Positions 25,258 through 34,160 of a stretch of 64,000 nt of DNA are shown piece after piece. The notes under the pieces are model-generated. The model saw only the letters and a list, made by a program, of their open reading frames with translations. It had not been told where the DNA came from and did not search any database. Position 1 is the first letter of the stretch. Every line of letters starts with the position of its first letter. The translations under genes were made by a program, and so were the position numbers. Source of the stretch: Dryocola clanedunensis_A (lineage in GTDB: Bacteria > Pseudomonadota > Gammaproteobacteria > Enterobacterales > Enterobacteriaceae). Where the stretch lies: assembly GCA_038405435.1 (NCBI GenBank), contig JBBYHZ010000006.1; one strand, written 5' to 3'.

Positions 25258-26232
25258 TTACTTCAGTACCTGCGGGTTCACGCAGTTCTCTTTCACTTCC
25301 CCCGTCAGCGCCGTAATCAGGTTATCCACCGCGCAGGCCGCCATGTTGTAGCGCGTTTCGTGCGTTGCGGAGCCGATGTGCGGCAGGGCGACGACGTTTG
25401 CCATCTTCAGCAGTTCAGAATCAGCCGGCAGCGGCTCCTGCTCGAACACGTCCAGGCCAGCGGCATGAATCGTGCCGTCTTTCAGCGCCTGAATCAGGGC
25501 CTGCTCGTCGACGACCGGGCCGCGTCCTGCGTTAATCAGAATTGCCGATGGCTTCATTTTTGCCAGCTGCGCCGCGCCAATCATGTGGTGCGTTTCTTCG
25601 GTCAGCGGCAGGGAGATGCAGACAAAATCGGACTCCGCCAGCAGGGTGTCCAGGTCGCAGTAGCGGGCGTCGAATCGCTCTTCCGCCTCTTTGTGATGAC
25701 GGCGGGCGTTGTACAGAATCGGCATGCTGAAGCCGAAGTGCGCGCGCTGGGCCAGCGCCAGGCCGATGCGGCCCATGCCCAGAATCCCCAGCGTTTTATG
25801 GTGTACGTCGATGCCAAACCAGTCCGGGCCGATGCTCCCCTGCCATTCTCCAGCTTTCACCCGTTCCGCTACTTCCACCGCGCGACGGGCCGTGGACAGC
25901 ACCAGGGTCATCATCGTATCCGCTACCGTTTCGGTCAGCACGGTCGGGGTGTGCATCAGCACGATGCCGCGGCTGGTCAGGGCGTCCACGTCAAAATTGT
26001 CATAGCCGACGGAAATAGTTGAGGAGGCGCGCAGCTTCGGCGTGTGCTCGAGAAAGGCTTTGTCGACCTTCTCGCTGGAGCCAAGAATGCCCACGGCATT
26101 CGCGAAGGCATCGGCGTTTTGCTCTACCGTTTCCGGGCTTAAATCACTGACTCTGGTGACGGAAAAATGGCTTTCGAGGCGGGCAAGCAGGTCGTCAGGG
26201 AGCTTTTTGTAGAGGATGACGGGCGGCTTCAT
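25258..26232 (-). CDS. ghrB: Glyoxylate/hydroxypyruvate/2-ketogluconate reductase
   Basis: A 324-residue D-2-hydroxyacid dehydrogenase of the E. coli GhrB (YiaE/TkrA) length. The NAD(P) loop is LGILGMGRIGLALAQRA; the catalytic Arg, Glu and His lie in NAGRGPVVDE, FEQEPL and PHIGSATHETR. E. coli GhrB reduces glyoxylate, hydroxypyruvate and 2-keto-D-gluconate. Here it is the last gene of a kguE-kguK-kguT-ghrB series, where it can act as the KguD step reducing 2-ketogluconate or its 6-phosphate. The ATG at 26232 follows GGAGAA; nine extra codons upstream are not needed. Pieces of a second ghrB copy lie in the islet downstream. Confidence 0.95.
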   Translation of the reverse strand: MKPPVILYKKLPDDLLARLESHFSVTRVSDLSPETVEQNADAFANAVGILGSSEKVDKAFLEHTPKLRASSTISVGYDNFDVDALTSRGIVLMHTPTVLTETVADTMMTLVLSTARRAVEVAERVKAGEWQGSIGPDWFGIDVHHKTLGILGMGRIGLALAQRAHFGFSMPILYNARRHHKEAEERFDARYCDLDTLLAESDFVCISLPLTEETHHMIGAAQLAKMKPSAILINAGRGPVVDEQALIQALKDGTIHAAGLDVFEQEPLPADSELLKMANVVALPHIGSATHETRYNMAACAVDNLITALTGEVKENCVNPQVLK

Positions 26233-26295
26233 GGTGTTCTCCGTAAATAAATTAAACACAAACCGGGCGGCTTTGGCTCGCCGCCCGTTGGGTAG

Positions 26296-27579
26296 CTATG
26301 CGTGGCGAGCGCCGACCGGAAGCTGTTGGTTCGTTGCCGGTTTCACTATCAGAGTTAGCCACACGGAGGCGAGTAGCGCCACCCCCATAAAAATGTAGGA
26401 CGCGGACGGGCTGCCGGTAGCGCCGTTCAGATAGCCCACAAGCCAGGAGCCGACGAACGAGCCGAGCGCGCCCATGCTGTTGATCAATGCCATCGCGCCG
26501 CCCGCCACGTTTCTTGGCAGCATCTCCGGGATGATGGCGAAGAACGGGCCATACGGGGCGTACATCGCCGCCCCGGCAATCACCAGCAGGGTATAGGAAA
26601 CCCAGAAATGGTTAGCGCCAACCAGCCACGATCCCAGGAACGCCAGCGCGCCAATCAGCAGCAGCGGCCAGACGAAGAGCTTGCGGTTCTGCATTTTGTC
26701 CGACGCCCAGGAGACGGCAATCATCGCGATAGTCGCCGCCAGGTAAGGGACGGAAGAGAGCCAGCCCACTTCCACCATGCCCATCCCCGCCGTACCAGCC
26801 CCGCGGATAATGGACGGCAGCCACAGCACGAAGCCGTACACGCCGATGCTCCAGCAGAAATACTGCATGCAGAGCAGCACCACGTTGCGCGAGCGGAACG
26901 CTTCGCCGTAGTTGCGCACGGCCTTGATCCCCTCCTGCTCTTTTTGCAGCTGGGCCTGCAATGCGGATTTTTCAGCGTCGGACAGCCAGCCAACCTGCGC
27001 AGGCTTGTCTTTGACCAGCACCCACCAGGCAAAGGCCCAGATCACCGCCGGAATGCCCTCGAAGATAAACATTTCGCGCCAGCCAAATGCCTGAATCAGG
27101 TAGCCGGACACCACGGACATCCACAGTACCGTGACGGGGTTGCCGAGGATCAGGAAGGTGTTGGCGCGCGAACGTTCGGATTTAGTGAACCAGTTGCTGA
27201 TATAGATAAGCATCGCGGGCATCACCGCCGCTTCCACTACGCCCAGCACGAAGCGGATCGCCGCCAGCATCGGAATGTTGCTTACCATGCCGGTCAGCGA
27301 CGCGCAGCCGCCCCATAAAATCAGGCAGACGAAGATAAGTTTACGCACGCTGCGGCGTTCCGCGTACATCGCGCCGGGGATCTGGAAGAAGAAGTAGCCG
27401 AGGAAGAACAGCGCCCCCAGCAGGGAGGAGATCCCCTTGGTGATGCCCAGATCGTCGTTGATCCCGGCGGCGGAGGCAAAGCTGAAGTTGGCGCGGTCGA
27501 GGTAGGCCAGGCTGTACGTGATAAACACGATCGGCATGATATACCACCAGCGTTTTGCTGCGATTGTCTTGGTTTTCAT
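26296..27579 (-). CDS. kguT: MFS 2-ketogluconate transporter (KguT-like)
   Basis: This 427-residue, 12-helix carrier of the anion:cation symporter branch has the N-terminal signature ITYSLAYLDRANFSFASAAGI and the loop MYAERRSVRKLIFVCLILWGG. It resembles GudP/DgoT-type sugar-acid carriers. Its neighbours (kinase, epimerase-like protein, 2-ketogluconate reductase and a LacI regulator) point to 2-keto-D-gluconate as substrate. The start follows GAGGC. It is 63 bases upstream of ghrB and 67 bases after the kinase, all on one strand. Confidence 0.85.
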   Translation of the reverse strand: MKTKTIAAKRWWYIMPIVFITYSLAYLDRANFSFASAAGINDDLGITKGISSLLGALFFLGYFFFQIPGAMYAERRSVRKLIFVCLILWGGCASLTGMVSNIPMLAAIRFVLGVVEAAVMPAMLIYISNWFTKSERSRANTFLILGNPVTVLWMSVVSGYLIQAFGWREMFIFEGIPAVIWAFAWWVLVKDKPAQVGWLSDAEKSALQAQLQKEQEGIKAVRNYGEAFRSRNVVLLCMQYFCWSIGVYGFVLWLPSIIRGAGTAGMGMVEVGWLSSVPYLAATIAMIAVSWASDKMQNRKLFVWPLLLIGALAFLGSWLVGANHFWVSYTLLVIAGAAMYAPYGPFFAIIPEMLPRNVAGGAMALINSMGALGSFVGSWLVGYLNGATGSPSASYIFMGVALLASVWLTLIVKPATNQQLPVGARHA

Positions 27580-27646
27580 AGGCTAGCCTCTATGTTGAGG
27601 AGAAGCGCATCGTGCCGCATGTAGGGTACAGCCGATGCGCTCTTGT

Positions 27647-28585
27647 TTATTCGCCCAGCGCGCTACGGGTGGGTAACCCTTCGCTGTCGCCGATGACCTG
27701 AATAGCCAGGGAGCCGATTTTGTTTCCGCGGCTGACGGCCTGAGATAACGTTTTTCCTTCCAGCAGGGCGCTGATGACGCCGACGGCAAAACCATCGCCC
27801 GCGCCCACCGTATCGACGACGTTATCGACTTTTACCGCCGCGACAGCCCCTTTTTCGCCGGAAGCAGTTTTGAACCAGGCTCCGTCAGCGCCGGTTTTCA
27901 GCACCACGGTTTTTACGCCCTTATCGAGATAGAAATCCGCAATGCCCTCCGGGGTTTTCTGCCCGGTAAGAATGACGCCCTCTTTTACGCCGGGCAGCAC
28001 CCAGTCCGCCTGTAACGCCAGCTGGTTAAGCTGCTTCACCATCTCCGCTTCGCTTTTCCACAGCACCGGGCGCAGGTTCGGGTCGAAAGAGATGGTTTTG
28101 CCCTTAGCCTTCATCGCCCTGGCCGTGTGGTTCAGCAGCTCCAGTGACGAATCCGACAGGGCTGCCGCCACGCCGCTCAGGTGCAGATGGCGGGCGCTGA
28201 AGAAATATGCTTCGTTAAAATCCTCTACCGACAGATGGCTGGCGGCGGAGCCTTTGCGGAAGTATTCCACGATGGGATCGGTTCCATCATCGACCTTAGA
28301 TTTAAGCTGAAAGCCCGTGGCGTAGCGCTCGTCGGTGGTCACGCCACGGCTGTCGATCTGCTCTTTGGCGAGCTGCTGGAGCACGTATCGTCCGAACGAG
28401 TCGTTGCCCACGCGGCTTACCCAGCCGACCTTCAGCCCCAGACGGGCCAGCCCGGTGGCAACATTGAGTTCGGCCCCGGCGGCGCGCTTAACAAACTTTT
28501 CAGCGGCGGCTAAATCACCGGTTTCGGCGGCGACAAACATCGCCATCGCCTCGCCAATGGTGATGACATCCAGTTCGTTCTGCAT
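27647..28585 (-). CDS. kguK: PfkB-family 2-ketogluconate kinase (KguK-like)
   Basis: A 312-residue ribokinase-type enzyme with the N-terminal IGEAMAMFVAAE..AAGAELNVATGLARLG substrate motif and the ATP/catalytic motif DTVGAGDGFAVGV near the C-terminus. It is like 2-keto-3-deoxygluconate kinases, and by context it should make 6-phospho-2-ketogluconate. GGAG lies six bases before the start. It begins three bases after the kguE-like gene, so they are tightly coupled. Confidence 0.85.
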   Translation of the reverse strand: MQNELDVITIGEAMAMFVAAETGDLAAAEKFVKRAAGAELNVATGLARLGLKVGWVSRVGNDSFGRYVLQQLAKEQIDSRGVTTDERYATGFQLKSKVDDGTDPIVEYFRKGSAASHLSVEDFNEAYFFSARHLHLSGVAAALSDSSLELLNHTARAMKAKGKTISFDPNLRPVLWKSEAEMVKQLNQLALQADWVLPGVKEGVILTGQKTPEGIADFYLDKGVKTVVLKTGADGAWFKTASGEKGAVAAVKVDNVVDTVGAGDGFAVGVISALLEGKTLSQAVSRGNKIGSLAIQVIGDSEGLPTRSALGE

Positions 28586-28588
28586 CCT

Positions 28589-29338
28589 TTACTCCTCGCG
28601 TAACAGGTTGACGTAGTGGCGGGTCACGGCGACCAGGTCGCGGCCTTCCAGCGGGAATTCAATGCCTCGCGGCACGTCCGTCGGCAGCTGCTTGAGCAGC
28701 GCCAGCCAGCGCGGATCGGCATCATCCAGCGCAATGGCGCGGTAGTGGTAATGGTGCGGGACCGCCGCCTTGACGTGAACGTAGCTGACGGAGGAGGCCA
28801 GCTCGCGGGCAGCCGCTTCCGGTGAGTCATCCACCCACAGCCAGTTAGCCATATCAAAGGTTAGCGTCACCGGCAGATTCAGCACGTTGCAGGCCGCTTT
28901 AAAGCGCTGCATCGGGGCCAGCCTGCCGCAGGCGGTCTGATCGTTTTCAACGACCAGCGCGACGTCGCTTTGGGCGAGCCACTGCTGCAGCAAAGAAAAC
29001 TGCTGGCTGCCGCGAAACTCCCCCAGCGAGAGCTTCAGCCAGCGGGCGTTGAGCTGGCGGGCTTCGAGCAGCAGGGAAGGAATGAGGGGATTAAGTTTAC
29101 CGTCCTCGGCAAACAGCGGCTCCGGCGCGGAGTAGCAGGCTTCCAGATTGTGCCCGGCTACCTGTTTCGCCAGATCCGGCAGGGCATCGAGCTGGAGATT
29201 GCTTAACAGTTCGCGGCGGATTTCGACGCCGTCCGCACCGGCGCTGGCGATGATGGGCAGCAGCGCCTGCTGGCCGCCGAGGGAGGCAACGCGGTCATGG
29301 CCATAGGCGGCGGTAACAACAATAATTTTGCGCGGCAT
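28589..29338 (-). CDS. kguE: Sugar phosphate isomerase/epimerase-like protein (KguE)
   Basis: A 249-residue TIM-barrel protein of the xylose-isomerase-like group (AGADGVEIRRE near the N-terminus; LVVENDQTACGR, LTFDMANWLW and VHVKAA carry likely metal-binding Glu, Asp and His). It heads the 2-ketogluconate series in the order found in kgu operons of pseudomonads and enterics. Its precise reaction is not settled. The ATG at 29338 follows GGAG. A LacI-type operator lies about 50-63 bases upstream. Confidence 0.8.
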   Translation of the reverse strand: MPRKIIVVTAAYGHDRVASLGGQQALLPIIASAGADGVEIRRELLSNLQLDALPDLAKQVAGHNLEACYSAPEPLFAEDGKLNPLIPSLLLEARQLNARWLKLSLGEFRGSQQFSLLQQWLAQSDVALVVENDQTACGRLAPMQRFKAACNVLNLPVTLTFDMANWLWVDDSPEAAARELASSVSYVHVKAAVPHHYHYRAIALDDADPRWLALLKQLPTDVPRGIEFPLEGRDLVAVTRHYVNLLREE

Positions 29339-29387
29339 CGACTTCTCCGGAATGGTTACACCTTGCTAACATACCTATTACGCTAGA

Positions 29388-29401
29388 TGGAACCGGTTCC
29401 A
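29388..29401. promoter_or_regulatory. PtxS-like operator of the kgu operon
   Basis: TGGAACCGGTTCCA is a perfect 14-base palindrome with the central CCGG of LacI/GalR sites. It differs by one symmetric change from the TGAAACCGGTTTCA site known for Pseudomonas PtxS, which controls 2-ketogluconate genes. It sits just upstream of kguE and 51 bases after the end of the LacI-type gene. Confidence 0.82.
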
Positions 29402-29451
29402 AAGAAAAGCCGCTCGTGGCGAATTTATGATCGCTATCACGAAGAAGAGGG

Positions 29452-30471
29452 TTAGCGGGCGGTGGAGCCGCGGACGATCAGTTCACCGGAAAAGAGCTGC
29501 TCGCGCACGCTGTCCGCCGCGCCGTCGATGCGGTTGACGACCTGCTCGAGTGCGGCATAGCCAATCTGCCAGGTGGGTTGTTTGAGGGTGGTGATGCCCA
29601 CGCCCGCCAGCTCCGCCCACTCGAGTTCGTCGAAGCCCAGCAGGCCGATATCGCTGCCCCAGTGCAGGCCAATACGGCGCATGGAGCGGGCGACCTGCAG
29701 GGTAAGCGCGCCGTTGGCAGAGATCACCGCTTTGCGCATGCCGCGATGCTGCGTGTGGAACTGTCGCAGGGTGTTGTCCATCAGGTCGGCTTCGTGCAGG
29801 GGAATTTCGGCGTTTTCCGCCACGATGCCGGGATAGCGGGCGACGGTGTTGCGAAATGCGCGCAGCCGTTCACGGCGGGTATTCACCATGCCCAGCGGCT
29901 CGCTTAAAAACAGAATCGCTTCAAAGCCCTGCTCCACAAGATGCTCGGTGGCGGTGGTGGCGGCCTGAATATTGTCCAGCCCGACCACGTCGCAGGCGAA
30001 ATCGGGAATTTTACGGTCTATCAGCACCATCGGCAGGGCCGACTGCTGCAGGCGGTTCAGCCCCTCTTCGCGCATCCCTACGGCGTTCACCACGATACCT
30101 TCAACCTGATAGCTGCGCAGTAAATCCAGGTAATGCAGCTCCTGGTCCACTTCGTTGTTGGTATTGCAGACCAGCGGAGTAAAGCCCTTTTCGCGGCAGG
30201 CGGCCTCGATGCCGCTAAGCACGTCAACGGAGTAGGGGTTGGTAATATCGGCGATGATCAGGCCAATCAGGCGCGTGCGTCCGCGCTTCAGCCCGCGGGC
30301 CATCTGGCTTGGACGATAGTCGAGTTCGGCGATGGCGGTTTCAATGCGGGTGCGGAGATCGTCGGACAGGGCGCTCTGTTCGCCGTTCAGATAGCGGGAA
30401 ACGCTGGTTTTACCGGTTTTTGCCGCTTTCGCGACGTCGCTAATCGTGGGGCGCGCGGCCTTGCCGTTCAT
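29452..30471 (-). CDS. LacI-family regulator of 2-ketogluconate genes (PtxS-like)
   Basis: A 339-residue LacI/GalR protein: N-terminal helix-turn-helix PTISDVAKAAKTGKTSVSRYLNG, hinge helix SQMARGLKRGRTRLIGLI and a periplasmic-binding-type sensor (ITNPYSVDVLSGIEAACREKG; TRRERLRAF). It is followed on the same strand by the kgu genes, with the palindrome at 29388 between. In pseudomonads 2-ketogluconate releases PtxS from such sites; the same is inferred here. GGAG sits six bases before the chosen ATG at 30471; an ATG two codons earlier is also possible. Confidence 0.88.
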   Translation of the reverse strand: MNGKAARPTISDVAKAAKTGKTSVSRYLNGEQSALSDDLRTRIETAIAELDYRPSQMARGLKRGRTRLIGLIIADITNPYSVDVLSGIEAACREKGFTPLVCNTNNEVDQELHYLDLLRSYQVEGIVVNAVGMREEGLNRLQQSALPMVLIDRKIPDFACDVVGLDNIQAATTATEHLVEQGFEAILFLSEPLGMVNTRRERLRAFRNTVARYPGIVAENAEIPLHEADLMDNTLRQFHTQHRGMRKAVISANGALTLQVARSMRRIGLHWGSDIGLLGFDELEWAELAGVGITTLKQPTWQIGYAALEQVVNRIDGAADSVREQLFSGELIVRGSTAR

Positions 30472-30527
30472 GTCCATCTCCGGGAGGGGTAACTTTCTGG
30501 AGAGTAACACAAAATTGATTGGCTGTT

Positions 30528-30602
30528 GGTGGATGACGCTGGCGCTTATCCACCCTACTAAATTCAGTGCGTAGGGCGGATAAGTGCAGCGTCATCCGCC
30601 GT
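30528..30602. repeat. REP pair (BIME)
   Basis: Two REP units, GGTGGATGACGCTGGCGCTTATCC and GTAGGGCGGATAAGTGCAGCGTCATCCGCC, face each other in the gap between the regulator and yiaD. Confidence 0.85.
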
Positions 30603-30607
30603 CTTCT

Positions 30608-31267
30608 TTAAGCCAGAGGGCTCAGCGTAATTTCTACGCGGCGGTTCTGTGCTTTGCCTTCGGCGGTGCTGTTGCTGGCGATTGGGTTAGATGGGCCAGC
30701 GCCGGTGGTGCGCACGCGGCTTGCTTCAACGCCCTGGGTGATCAGCGCGCTGCCCACGCCGTCCGCACGCTGCTGGGACAGCTTCATGTTCAGCTCGTTG
30801 CTGCCGGTGCTGTCGGTGTAGCCCACCACGTTAACCGCAGTTTTTGGGTACTCTTTCAGGACCATCGCCACGCCGGTCAGGGTATTGGCACCCGCCGGTT
30901 TCAGGGTGGCGCTGCTGCTGTCGAAGGTGACGTTGTTCGGCATGTTCAGCACGATGTTGTCGCCATTACGCGTCACGCTCACGCCCGTTCCCTGCATTTT
31001 CTGGCGAAGTTTCGCTTCCTGTACGTCCATGTAGTAACCCACGCCGCCGCCAAGCGCTGCGCCCGCTGCGGCACCAATCAGCGCGCCTTTGCCGCGATCT
31101 TTCTTGGAAGAAGAGAGTGCGCCCACGCCTGCGCCTACCAGCGAGCCGATACCTGCGCCGATGCCGGATTTACCCGCTTCTCGCTCACCGGTATAGGGGT
31201 TAGTGGTACAGCCTGAAACTGCTAACGTGCCGCAAACCAGGGCGGCAATCATGACGCTTTTGTTCAT
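30608..31267 (-). CDS. yiaD: OmpA-domain lipoprotein YiaD
   Basis: A 219-residue lipoprotein with lipobox VSGC at the signal-peptide end, glycine-rich hydrophobic stretches (GIGAGIGSLVGAGVGAL; GALIGAAAGAALGGGVGYY) and a C-terminal OmpA peptidoglycan-binding domain (FDSSSATLKP, VVGYTDSTGSNELN, QRADGV). It has the E. coli length. YiaD is an outer-membrane protein; its loss or overproduction affects bam mutants in E. coli. The start at 31267 follows AAAGGA. A much longer in-frame extension across bisC is not coding. Confidence 0.95.
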   Translation of the reverse strand: MNKSVMIAALVCGTLAVSGCTTNPYTGEREAGKSGIGAGIGSLVGAGVGALSSSKKDRGKGALIGAAAGAALGGGVGYYMDVQEAKLRQKMQGTGVSVTRNGDNIVLNMPNNVTFDSSSATLKPAGANTLTGVAMVLKEYPKTAVNVVGYTDSTGSNELNMKLSQQRADGVGSALITQGVEASRVRTTGAGPSNPIASNSTAEGKAQNRRVEITLSPLA

Positions 31268-31420
31268 CTCATTTCCTTTGCGAATTATATTTCTGCGCCG
31301 CGAAGCAAGGCGGCGATTGATTATGACGTGTGATTGTGTAGAAAATTCCCCAGAGACATCTGAATTTTGTAAACAATATTGAGTGGCCTCAGGCCGCCAC
31401 CTGCAAACCCGGAGCCCGAA

Positions 31421-33751
31421 TTGGCTAAGACATCCGCGACAACAAAACACATTCTGACCGCTGCCCACTGGGGGCCAATGCAGGTTGAGACCGACGGTGA
31501 ACGAGTGCTGGCCTCTCGTGGCGCGCTCGACACCGGGCATGAAAACTCCCTGGCGCAAGCCGTGCCGGATCAGGTCCACAGCAAAGCCCGGGTGCAGTTT
31601 CCGATGGCGCGCAAAGGTTTTCTGGCCTCGCCGGATGCGCCTCAGGGCGTGCGCGGCGAAGATGAGTACGTGCGTATCAGCTGGGACGAAGCGCTGAAGC
31701 TTATCCATCAGCAGCACCAGCGTATTCGCGACGCTTATGGCCCCGCCTCGATTTTTGCCGGCTCTTACGGCTGGCGCTCCAACGGCGTGCTGCATAAGGC
31801 GGCGACCCTGCTTCAGCGTTATATGAGCCTGGCAGGCGGCTATACCGGCCATCTGGGGGATTACTCCACCGGCGCGGCGCAGGTGATCATGCCTTACGTT
31901 GTCGGCTCGAATGAGGTTTACCAGCAGCAGACCAGCTGGCCTTTAGTGCTGGAGCACAGCGATGTGGTAGTGTTCTGGAGCGCCAACCCGCTGAATACGC
32001 TGAAGATTGCGTGGAACGCCAGCGACGAGCAGGGTGTGAAGTACCTCGAGCAGCTGAAAAACAGCGGGAAAACGGTGATCGCCATCGATCCGATGCGATC
32101 GGAAACCGTTGATTTCTTCGCTGATAAAGCCCAGTGGATTGCCCCGCATATGGGCACCGACGTGGCGCTGATGCTGGGCATCGCCCATACGCTGGCGCGC
32201 CACGGCTGGCATGACGCCGATTTCCTGGCGCGCTGCACCTCCGGCTACGACAAGTTCGCCGACTACCTGACGGGCAAAACCGACGGCCAGCCGAAAAATG
32301 CCGAGTGGGCGTCGCAGATCTGCGGCGTGCCCGTGCAGGTCATCGAGTATCTGGCCCAGGTGTTCAGCGCCAACCGCACTATGCTGATGTCCGGCTGGGG
32401 GATGCAGCGCCAGCAGTACGGCGAACAAAAGCACTGGATGCTGGTGACGCTGGCGGCCATGCTGGGCCAGATCGGCACGCCCGGCGGCGGATTTGGCCTC
32501 TCTTACCACTTTGCCAACGGCGGTAACCCAACGCGGCGGGCGGCGGTGCCCGGTTCGCTACAGGGGCTGGTGGCGGGCGGCACGGACGCGGTGGAAAAAA
32601 TCCCCGTGGCGCGCATTGTTGAGGCGCTGGAAAACCCCGGCGGCGGCTATCAGCATAACGGCATGGAAAGACGCTTCCCGGACATCCGCATGCTGTGGTG
32701 GGCGGGCGGCGGCAACTTTACCCATCATCAGGATACCAACCGGCTGATAAAGGCCTGGCAAAAGCCGGAGCTGGTGGTGATTTCCGAGTGCTTCTGGACG
32801 GCGGCGGCAAAGCACGCGGACATCGTGCTGCCGATTACCACCTCGTTCGAACGCAACGATATGACGATGACCGGCGACTACAGCAACCAGCACCTGGTGC
32901 CGATGAAGCAGGTTGTTGCCCCGCAGGCCGAGGCGCGCAACGATTTCGATGTGTTTGCGGAGTTGAGCGAGCTGTGGGAGCAGGGTGGCAAAGCGCGGTT
33001 TACCGAGGAGAAAACCGAGCTGCAGTGGCTGGAAAGCCTTTATGAAATGGCGAAACAGCGCGGAGCCTCGCAGCAGATAACTCTGCCGGAATTTAAAGAT
33101 TTCTGGGAGGCTAACGAACTGATTGAAATGCCGGTTAACGAGAAATCAGCCGAATTCATCCGCTTCGCTGATTTCCGCCGCGATCCGCAGGAATATCCCC
33201 TTAAAACCCCGAGCGGAAAAATTGAAATATACTCCGAGCGCATCGCAAGCTTTGGCTATGCAGACTGCCCCCCGCATCCTACCTGGCTTGCACCCGATGA
33301 GTGGCAGGGCAACGCCGAAAAGGGCCAGCTTCAGCTGCTTTCATCCCACCCTGCGCACCGCCTGCACAGCCAGCTTAACTATTCCGCCCTGCGGGAAAAG
33401 TATGCCATTGCCGGGCGCGAGCCGCTGACGCTGCATCCCCAGGATGCGGCGGAGCGGGGCATCGCAGACGGCGATTTGGTGCGGGTCTGGAATCATCGTG
33501 GGCAGGTGCTGGTCGGCGCGCTGGTGACGGACGGCATCAGGCCGGGCGTGGTTTGCATTCACGAAGGGGCGTGGCCGGATCTGGATAGCGACCGCCTGTG
33601 TAAAAACGGCGCGGTGAACGTCCTGACGCTGGATATTCCGACGTCCAGGCTGGCAAACGGCTGCGCGGCAAACTCATCGCTGGTCTGGGCCGAGAAGTAT
33701 CAGGGTACGGCGCCGGAGGTTACGGCTTTCGATCCGCCTGCCAGCTCATAA
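31421..33751 (+). CDS. bisC: Biotin sulfoxide reductase
   Basis: A 776-residue molybdopterin enzyme very similar to E. coli BisC (777). Recognised stretches are TAAHWGPM at the N-terminus, FAGSYGWRSNGVLHKA (serine ligand region of bis-MGD reductases), GWGMQRQQYGEQKHWM and the C-terminal FDPPASS. It reduces biotin and methionine sulfoxides in the cytoplasm; no Tat signal is present. The start is a TTG at 31421, with GGAG six bases upstream and protein similarity beginning right there. It is divergent from yiaD and its end overlaps the convergent yiaC by 32 bases. Confidence 0.95.
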   Translation: MAKTSATTKHILTAAHWGPMQVETDGERVLASRGALDTGHENSLAQAVPDQVHSKARVQFPMARKGFLASPDAPQGVRGEDEYVRISWDEALKLIHQQHQRIRDAYGPASIFAGSYGWRSNGVLHKAATLLQRYMSLAGGYTGHLGDYSTGAAQVIMPYVVGSNEVYQQQTSWPLVLEHSDVVVFWSANPLNTLKIAWNASDEQGVKYLEQLKNSGKTVIAIDPMRSETVDFFADKAQWIAPHMGTDVALMLGIAHTLARHGWHDADFLARCTSGYDKFADYLTGKTDGQPKNAEWASQICGVPVQVIEYLAQVFSANRTMLMSGWGMQRQQYGEQKHWMLVTLAAMLGQIGTPGGGFGLSYHFANGGNPTRRAAVPGSLQGLVAGGTDAVEKIPVARIVEALENPGGGYQHNGMERRFPDIRMLWWAGGGNFTHHQDTNRLIKAWQKPELVVISECFWTAAAKHADIVLPITTSFERNDMTMTGDYSNQHLVPMKQVVAPQAEARNDFDVFAELSELWEQGGKARFTEEKTELQWLESLYEMAKQRGASQQITLPEFKDFWEANELIEMPVNEKSAEFIRFADFRRDPQEYPLKTPSGKIEIYSERIASFGYADCPPHPTWLAPDEWQGNAEKGQLQLLSSHPAHRLHSQLNYSALREKYAIAGREPLTLHPQDAAERGIADGDLVRVWNHRGQVLVGALVTDGIRPGVVCIHEGAWPDLDSDRLCKNGAVNVLTLDIPTSRLANGCAANSSLVWAEKYQGTAPEVTAFDPPASS

Positions 33752-34160
33752 TCCACGTCGGGTGGCGCGTTTCTGACTGCCAGGCGCTTTCTTCAATGCG
33801 AAAGCCCCGGCGGTGATAGAAATGCACCGCCCGCTGGTTTTTCTGATAAACCTCGAGGCTTAGCGCTGGAAAGCTCGCTTTTGCATGTTCAATCAGCGCC
33901 CTGCCGATGCCCTGGCCGTAAAACGTCTCGTCCACGAACAGCGCGCCCAGGAAGCGCGAGTCGATCACGCTCGCAAAGCCGACAATTTTGCCGTGTTGTT
34001 CATCTACCCAGGTCAGCGACTGCGGGATATAAACGTTGCGGACAATCGACTCACTTTCCCGCCAGTAGCTTTCGGCGATAAACGGGTGGGCGTGAATGGT
34101 ACTGGCAAGCCATAGCGCAATCAGCTCGTCCATTTCCCCCTCACGCAGTCGACGGATCAT
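33720..34160 (-). CDS. yiaC: GNAT acetyltransferase YiaC
   Basis: A 146-residue GNAT protein like E. coli YiaC, which acetylates protein lysines. The acetyl-CoA loop is DETFYGQGIGRALIEHAK and the late VYQKNQRAVHFYHRRGF is typical of the fold. Its ATG overlaps the tag stop codon by four bases (ATGA), so tag-yiaC are translated together as in E. coli. Confidence 0.94.
   Translation of the reverse strand: MIRRLREGEMDELIALWLASTIHAHPFIAESYWRESESIVRNVYIPQSLTWVDEQHGKIVGFASVIDSRFLGALFVDETFYGQGIGRALIEHAKASFPALSLEVYQKNQRAVHFYHRRGFRIEESAWQSETRHPTWIMSWQADRKP

Noticed and set aside
31268..31852. Long N-terminal extension of yiaD
   Set aside because: It crosses the divergent bisC gene; the lipoprotein signal begins at 31267 with a good ribosome site.
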